Shown here one piece after another: positions 63,084-64,000 of a DNA stretch of 64,000 bases (positions within the stretch are counted from its first letter, which is position 1; every line of letters begins with the position of its first letter). A program made the position numbers and the translations under genes. The stretch covers positions 372,001 to 436,000 of the forward strand of contig NZ_FPAB01000005.1 of assembly GCF_900116145.1 (NCBI RefSeq), given 5' to 3'. The notes below the pieces were generated by a model. The model searched no databases, was not told the origin of the DNA, and saw nothing but the letters and a program-made list of their open reading frames with translations. Origin of the DNA: Streptomyces harbinensis. GTDB lineage: Bacteria; Actinomycetota; Actinomycetes; Streptomycetales; Streptomycetaceae.

Positions 63084-63449
63084 ATGGCGAACGGCGGCGG
63101 AGCACAGCCGTGCGATCTGGTCACGGTACCGGCCAGAGAGGGCCTGGAAGCCGTGGACCTGATGGTGCGGCTGCTCAACGGCACCGGGCCCGTGCTGCAC
63201 GACCGCAACGGCGACACCCTGGGTTTTCTCGTACCGCCGGGCACCGCCGAGCGCTGGGACGTGCCCGGCAGCGCCTGCACCCCCACCTACGGCCAGCCGC
63301 AGGGGGTGGGCCGCCCGCCGGTCACCGGCACCGGCTGGCTGGTGCCGCCGGACGGCTGCGTTCCGCAGGCCACCCCGCCCGAGCGGCTGCGCACGGCGCT
63401 GCGGCACGCCGCCCGGCTGCTCGCCGCCGCCGACCGCTGTCAGCCCTGA
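63084..63449 (+). CDS. Small protein divergent from the XRE regulator
   Basis: A 121-residue protein with a compact beta-rich core: LNGTGPVLHDRNGDTLGFLVPPGTAERWDVPG, then GTGWLVPPDG. It contains three cysteines (QPCDL, SACTPT, DGCVP). The C-terminal helix is LRTALRHAARLLAAADRC. The ATG at 63084 has a GTGAGGAG ribosome site. Divergent pairing of such a protein with a helix-turn-helix regulator is common in Streptomyces and suggests a shared operator and a regulator-partner relationship. Family unnamed to me. Confidence 0.7.
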   Translation: MANGGGAQPCDLVTVPAREGLEAVDLMVRLLNGTGPVLHDRNGDTLGFLVPPGTAERWDVPGSACTPTYGQPQGVGRPPVTGTGWLVPPDGCVPQATPPERLRTALRHAARLLAAADRCQP

Positions 63450-63462
63450 CCGGTCCGCGCGC

Positions 63463-63468
63463 GATACT
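63463..63468 (+). promoter_or_regulatory. -10-like hexamer for the last gene
   Basis: GATACT ends 6 nt before the ATG at 63475 with no ribosome site between. Confidence 0.4.
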
Positions 63469-63474
63469 GAACGG

Positions 63475-64000
63475 ATGGCGCGACGAGCACGGCAGGTGGA
63501 GACGACCAGCGCGACGGTGGCCGGCGGCCGGGCGGAACTGCTGCGCGACCCCGATCGCGCCGACGCCTGGGAACTGCTGCTCGACGGCGCCCCGCAATCC
63601 CACGTCGATCTCACCGAGCCGACCCGGCTCGCGTTCGAGTACCAGCGCCGGCTCGGTCACGTCATCGACGTCGCCGCCCCGGACCGGGCCCCGCTGCGCG
63701 CCGTGCATCTCGGCGGCGGCGCGCTCACCCTGGCCCGGTACACCGCCGTCACCCGGCCACGTTCCTCCCAGCAGGTGGCGGAGCCCGACGCGGCGCTCAC
63801 CGAGTTCGTCCGCCGGCATCTGCCCCTGCCCGCCGGCGCGCGCATCAAGGTGCGCGCCCTGGACGCGCGCGAGGCGCTCGACCGGATGCCCGAGGACTCG
63901 GCCGAGCTGATCATCGCCGACATCTTCCACCACGCCCGCACCCCCGCCCACTGCGCCAGCGCCGAATTCCTGGACGCCGTGCGCCGGGTGCTCGCCCCCG
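63475..64000 (+). CDS. Spermidine synthase-like class I methyltransferase, 3' truncated by window edge
   Basis: 175 codons are visible and the frame is open at base 64000. The sequence LTEPTRLAFEYQRRLGHVIDV, AVHLGGGALTLARYTAV (motif I-like) and ELIIADIFHH (post-motif acidic site) fits the spermidine-synthase/SAM-dependent fold. Actinobacterial members are usually called spermidine synthase-like and may use SAM or decarboxylated SAM; activity is unproven. It begins 25 bp after the 121-aa gene stop with its own -10-like hexamer. Confidence 0.85.
   Translation, partial: MARRARQVETTSATVAGGRAELLRDPDRADAWELLLDGAPQSHVDLTEPTRLAFEYQRRLGHVIDVAAPDRAPLRAVHLGGGALTLARYTAVTRPRSSQQVAEPDAALTEFVRRHLPLPAGARIKVRALDAREALDRMPEDSAELIIADIFHHARTPAHCASAEFLDAVRRVLAP

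Overview
The window is about 72-74% GC by eye, with G/C-ending codons, many GTG starts and near-absence of TTA. It carries Streptomyces-type markers: an SsgA-family sporulation protein, a RodA/FtsW protein, a mycosin, Tat-type lipoprotein signals, and a sugar ABC importer without its own ATPase. The source is almost certainly a Streptomyces or close relative. From memory, much of 6.5-40 kb resembles the S. coelicolor SCO289x-SCO292x core; no database was consulted.

Layout. 1-6.4 kb: a truncated GT1 glycosyltransferase, a drug-type MFS exporter, a DEAD-family helicase, a short IclR-like regulator and a membrane S16 (Lon-like) protease. 6.5-14.5 kb: hppD divergent from an Lrp/AsnC regulator across a long inverted repeat, ssgG, two RDD membrane proteins and a secreted M6 protease. 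14.5-24.2 kb: pncB-pncA, clpS-DUF2017, an alanine/glycine symporter, the mec-cysO-cysM cysteine module, a RodA-like protein, an MBL hydrolase and rph. 24.4-30.8 kb: a LacI / sugar ABC / GH42 beta-galactosidase operon lying between rph and rdgB. 31-40 kb: class F sortase with a partner protein, HAD phosphatase, Bcp, DUF3618, GroES-like protein, class A PBP, SGNH esterase and DUF445. 40-42.6 kb: two tandem HNH proteins, an unusual tRNA with a UAG anticodon, OsmC and an ABM monooxygenase.

42.6-54.6 kb is the most interesting part. An IclR regulator and a polar amino-acid/ectoine-type ABC importer (EhuABCD-like) are followed, after a two-gene mycosin/WXG insert, by DUF3830, an amidase, a D-2-hydroxyacid dehydrogenase and two Asp/Glu-racemase/maleate-isomerase paralogues. 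Together they look like a catabolic module for an unidentified amide- or acid-bearing small molecule. One paralogue lacks the second catalytic cysteine.

54.7-64 kb: a PAS-GGDEF-EAL protein, a second M6-like protease, two tandem tRNA-Lys(CTT) genes in a 201-bp duplication, small unknown proteins, a PAP2 phosphatase, a histidine phosphatase, a five-repeat type I-E-like CRISPR array without cas genes in view, an XRE-type regulator, a small divergent protein and a truncated spermidine-synthase-like methyltransferase.

Several genes have a -10-like hexamer 6-7 nt before the start codon (S16, mec, rodA, rph, groES-like, DUF445, the last gene), which suggests leaderless transcripts.
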